Assembly: GCA_034509425.1 (NCBI GenBank)
Contig: JAVTVJ010000837.1
Coordinates: forward strand, 186,001-250,000
Direction of reading: 5' to 3'
From: Eopsaltria australis
Taxonomy: Eukaryota; Chordata; Aves; Passeriformes; Petroicidae
DNA: 64,000 nucleotides
The translations under genes were made by a program, and so were the position numbers. Below, one piece after another: positions 61,488 to 64,000 of this stretch (positions within the stretch are counted from its first letter, which is position 1; the number at the start of each line of letters is the position of its first letter). The notes beneath the pieces are model-generated. The model ran no database searches. It saw only the letters and a program-made list of their open reading frames with translations, and was not told the origin of the DNA.

Positions 61488-62073
61488 ATCTCCACCTTCT
61501 GTTCTGTATCATTTGCATCGTGATCGGGCCTCCACTATCCAACAGGTACTCATCAGCCACCACTCCTTTTCCCATCCTTCTTTCTGTATTTGTAAATCCT
61601 TTCCTTACTTTGTGAACCACCCTCCTCAAAGGTCCGTAAATTTCCATTGGCTTCATTTAGCCTGTGCCTTGGGCTCCATCTATTGTGTGGTCACTCAGGA
61701 CCACCACATTGGCATTGTGTGTCTTGTGGAGTTTTTGGGCTGCAAAGCCAGCTCATCTTGGGCTACCTCAACACTTTCCTAGTTTCTTGTGAGTCTTGTC
61801 CTCCACTGAATTGAGTGTTTCCTCTATAGAGCCTTCTGTAACACACAACTCAAATTGTGAGATAAAACAGTTTAAACATGCACCCATTACATTGGCAGAG
61901 ATCTGGTGTCTCCAGATAGAACTGGTCTAGATAGGAAGAGGGTTGGAAGAGCCATGATTGAAATTGTGACAGGCATCCCAAACTATGGTAGTTGAAGTCT
62001 TTTATCATCAAAAAACAAAATGCTTCCACAATGGAGAAAGAAGTCTCTTTCTTGACCCAGGGAAGGTCTTGTA
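61488..62073. other. non-coding, no recognisable element
   Basis: Frames of 65-103 codons overlap on both strands and are unrecognised. Confidence 0.4.
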
Positions 62074-62113
62074 ATAAACAAACAAACAAACAACCAAACA
62101 AATGAATAAATAA
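62074..62113. repeat. (AAAC)n-type simple repeat
   Basis: About seven AAAC-like units (AACAAACAAACAAACAACC and variants) ending in AATGAATAAATAA. Confidence 0.85.
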
Positions 62114-64000
62114 CAGCTCAGTATATATACCACGCCAGAAATACATGGTATAAAATGTCACAAACTTTTGTACTAAGCCAAGATCAGTAAGTGGATACTG
62201 AAAGCATTACATTGTTGTTAAAAGGCAATACTTTCAGTGATAACTATATAATATATATGACTATGGATTGTTCAAGAATTTCTGTTCATTATTTAAGAAC
62301 CGTGGAAATAAAAAATCAATGTAGCTTCTGCAGAATAAAAGAGAAAATAAATATTTAAAGCCATCGAAGAGAAAATTAATTTATTCTAGACTTTCTGTTT
62401 TCAATTAATGAGTTAAAAAGAATATCTGATAATTACAGAGTTTAAAAATAGTGTAATCTGGAGTTGTTAAAATGATAAGGACTATCAAGATACACAGTTA
62501 TATTAACTACTCCTGCTGCTAATTTCCATTTTTAAAGAAATATAAGAGTTTTAGCTTGTTTTTTTCACAGTTGCTGAGTATATAAGAATAAAACTTCCCA
62601 AGGACAGATGTGATTTGACTCATTCAGTCACTGGCTGCAGTACATTATGAGTTTATAGACAGGTTTGTGGATACTGCACACAAACCTTTACCCCTAATTA
62701 GATTATACCAGAAGTAGATAATGGTTTTATGGTCTTCTTCTCATCATCTTATTAAACATAACACCATATGGACTGGAAACCAGGTGGTTTCAAATAATCC
62801 TATGCGGGGTCATATAGTGGTTTGAAGCAGTCTGTCAGTTTCTTTCACAGGAACACATTTAAGAAGTTTGTGCTGATGCTATGATTATTCTGGAAACTCC
62901 ATATTTTCCATAGCTTTCTAAATGGGATTGTACCACTCGAGATAGCCAGCAGCAAATGGGTCCCATGGATTACAGCTATTCTTGCCTTTCAGTTGTCTTA
63001 ACTGAGCAATTGCATTACATGACCCAGGCTTTTTAAGTATTTGAACAAAATACTTGATTTTCTTTTTTAAATTTAATGAAGAGACTGTGACTGAAGGAAC
63101 ATAGTACCTAAGTTCCAGTATTTCATACCTCTTGGATGTTGGCATAAATAGCTTTGAGAATGTGGAGTGACTGGGAAGACAATAGAAAAAAACCAGTCAA
63201 GCAGCTCTGCCAGCCTCTGTCTGGAACAGACTGTCAGTGCCAATAAACAAAATGCTTAATCATTGATACCAGTCTAGTTTTAGTCTCATCCTAAAATGTT
63301 CATACAGTGTTAGCTCTTGTGGTCTCTGTTCTATTGATTTATGATGAGAGGTTGTGTTTTTATTTCAAGAGAATCTCCTTAAAAGGTTTGATGATCTCAG
63401 AACATTTGCTAAGTGTTTCCGGCTCTGAAGGTAGGGAAGACGTGACTTTAGTGCTCTGCTAATGTGGAAACAAATCATAATATGACTTGTACAGCAAACT
63501 GAGAAGCCAACACTTAGTTTTTGTAGTCTTGAAAGTAAAAAGAAGGGTTTTTCTAGGAACCAGATCTTTCTTAAGCCAGGGACATGGAGCTCTTGTGCAA
63601 CTGCATAGCATTGAGTTCTGAGTGGGGCATGAGCCTTGCTGATTAACACACCTAGTGTAGGTAGCTGGGTGTGCAGCTGCACTGTGAGCTCTAGGTTGTG
63701 CCCTGGATGGGGGAAAAGGCTGGAGCTCCAGGCAAGGACCTGGGAATCAGGGCTGACCATTCTCACAAGGGGCTTGAGGACCTGGAGCACTGGCCAGGCA
63801 GAGGCTGTTGGTCACCCAGAGACACTCCGGGAGCCAGTGATCAGCAGACACTGTTCACTGAGATGGTGAACTGGAGACCACAGACACAAAATCACTATTG
63901 AAACAGACGTGCAGACTGTGAGGGTGTAAAAGTTCAGGGATGCCTTTATTGGTGGTGCCTCCCTGGAGGTATCAGCTCCAGCTATCTTTTGTTGTCTTGC
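62114..64000. other. non-coding to the right edge
   Basis: AT-rich to about 63.5 kb, then more GC-balanced. A 141-codon minus frame (63365-63790) is unrecognised. Near the edge the minus strand has CCACCAATAAAGGC (about 63940-63953), a polyadenylation-signal context that could belong to a transcript or LTR entering from the right. The evidence is too thin to call. Confidence 0.3.

Noticed and set aside
63365..63790. 141-codon minus frame at the right edge as an exon
   Set aside because: No recognisable family and no clear donor or acceptor pair; it could be tested with sequence beyond 64000.
1..64000. CRISPR array, bacterial operon or phage system
   Set aside because: No regularly spaced direct repeats, no dense tandem genes and no ribosome-binding-site pattern; the repeat content is that of a bird nuclear genome.

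Overview
This window looks like vertebrate nuclear DNA from a bird, most likely a passerine. The grounds are sixteen decayed CR1 LINE fragments in both orientations, many with the typical avian CR1 3' end, and solo or partial LTRs, three of them of the ERVK-like family that begins TGTGGTTTAACCCC and is common in songbird genomes. There is one CpG island in otherwise AT-rich sequence. No bacterial, phage, CRISPR, rRNA or tRNA feature was seen. I recognised no complete protein-coding gene. Almost all long open frames are chance frames, low-complexity translations or the decayed 3' part of CR1 ORF2.

Layout. 1-2.6 kb: a CpG island (about 1480-2560) with three consensus splice donors on the minus strand (exon ends near 1712, 1866 and 2308), and to its left a minus-strand open segment (about 354-761) bounded by a plausible acceptor and a strong donor. 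The simplest reading is the 5' end of a minus-strand gene or lncRNA that leaves the window at position 1. 2.6-15.4 kb: non-coding with four CR1 fragments. 15.4-18.2 kb: a complete ERVL-like solo LTR (15402-15976) and a probable second LTR on the minus strand (17821-18136). 18.2-32 kb: AT-rich non-coding sequence with an A-rich tract, an AT-rich block, three CR1 pieces and a perfect hairpin at 26344-26377. 32-35.2 kb: a (TA)n repeat, a compact TATA/MEF2/X-box-like cluster followed by a GC-rich exon-like block (33.9-34.3 kb), then (GT)n and a roughly 500-bp purine tract containing a pure (GGAA)n array, a G4-prone part and an array of GAATTC-bearing units. 35-64 kb: further CR1 copies (the longest at 42780-43426), three ERVK-like LTR pieces (47175-47766, 51830-52003, 61075-61487), simple repeats, and long stretches with nothing recognisable.

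There is no operon-like or pathway organisation to describe. The best leads are the candidate minus-strand gene at the left edge and the plus-strand promoter-like module at 33.9 kb. Both are inferences from motifs and need transcript data and cross-species alignment. I found no convincing new biological system.
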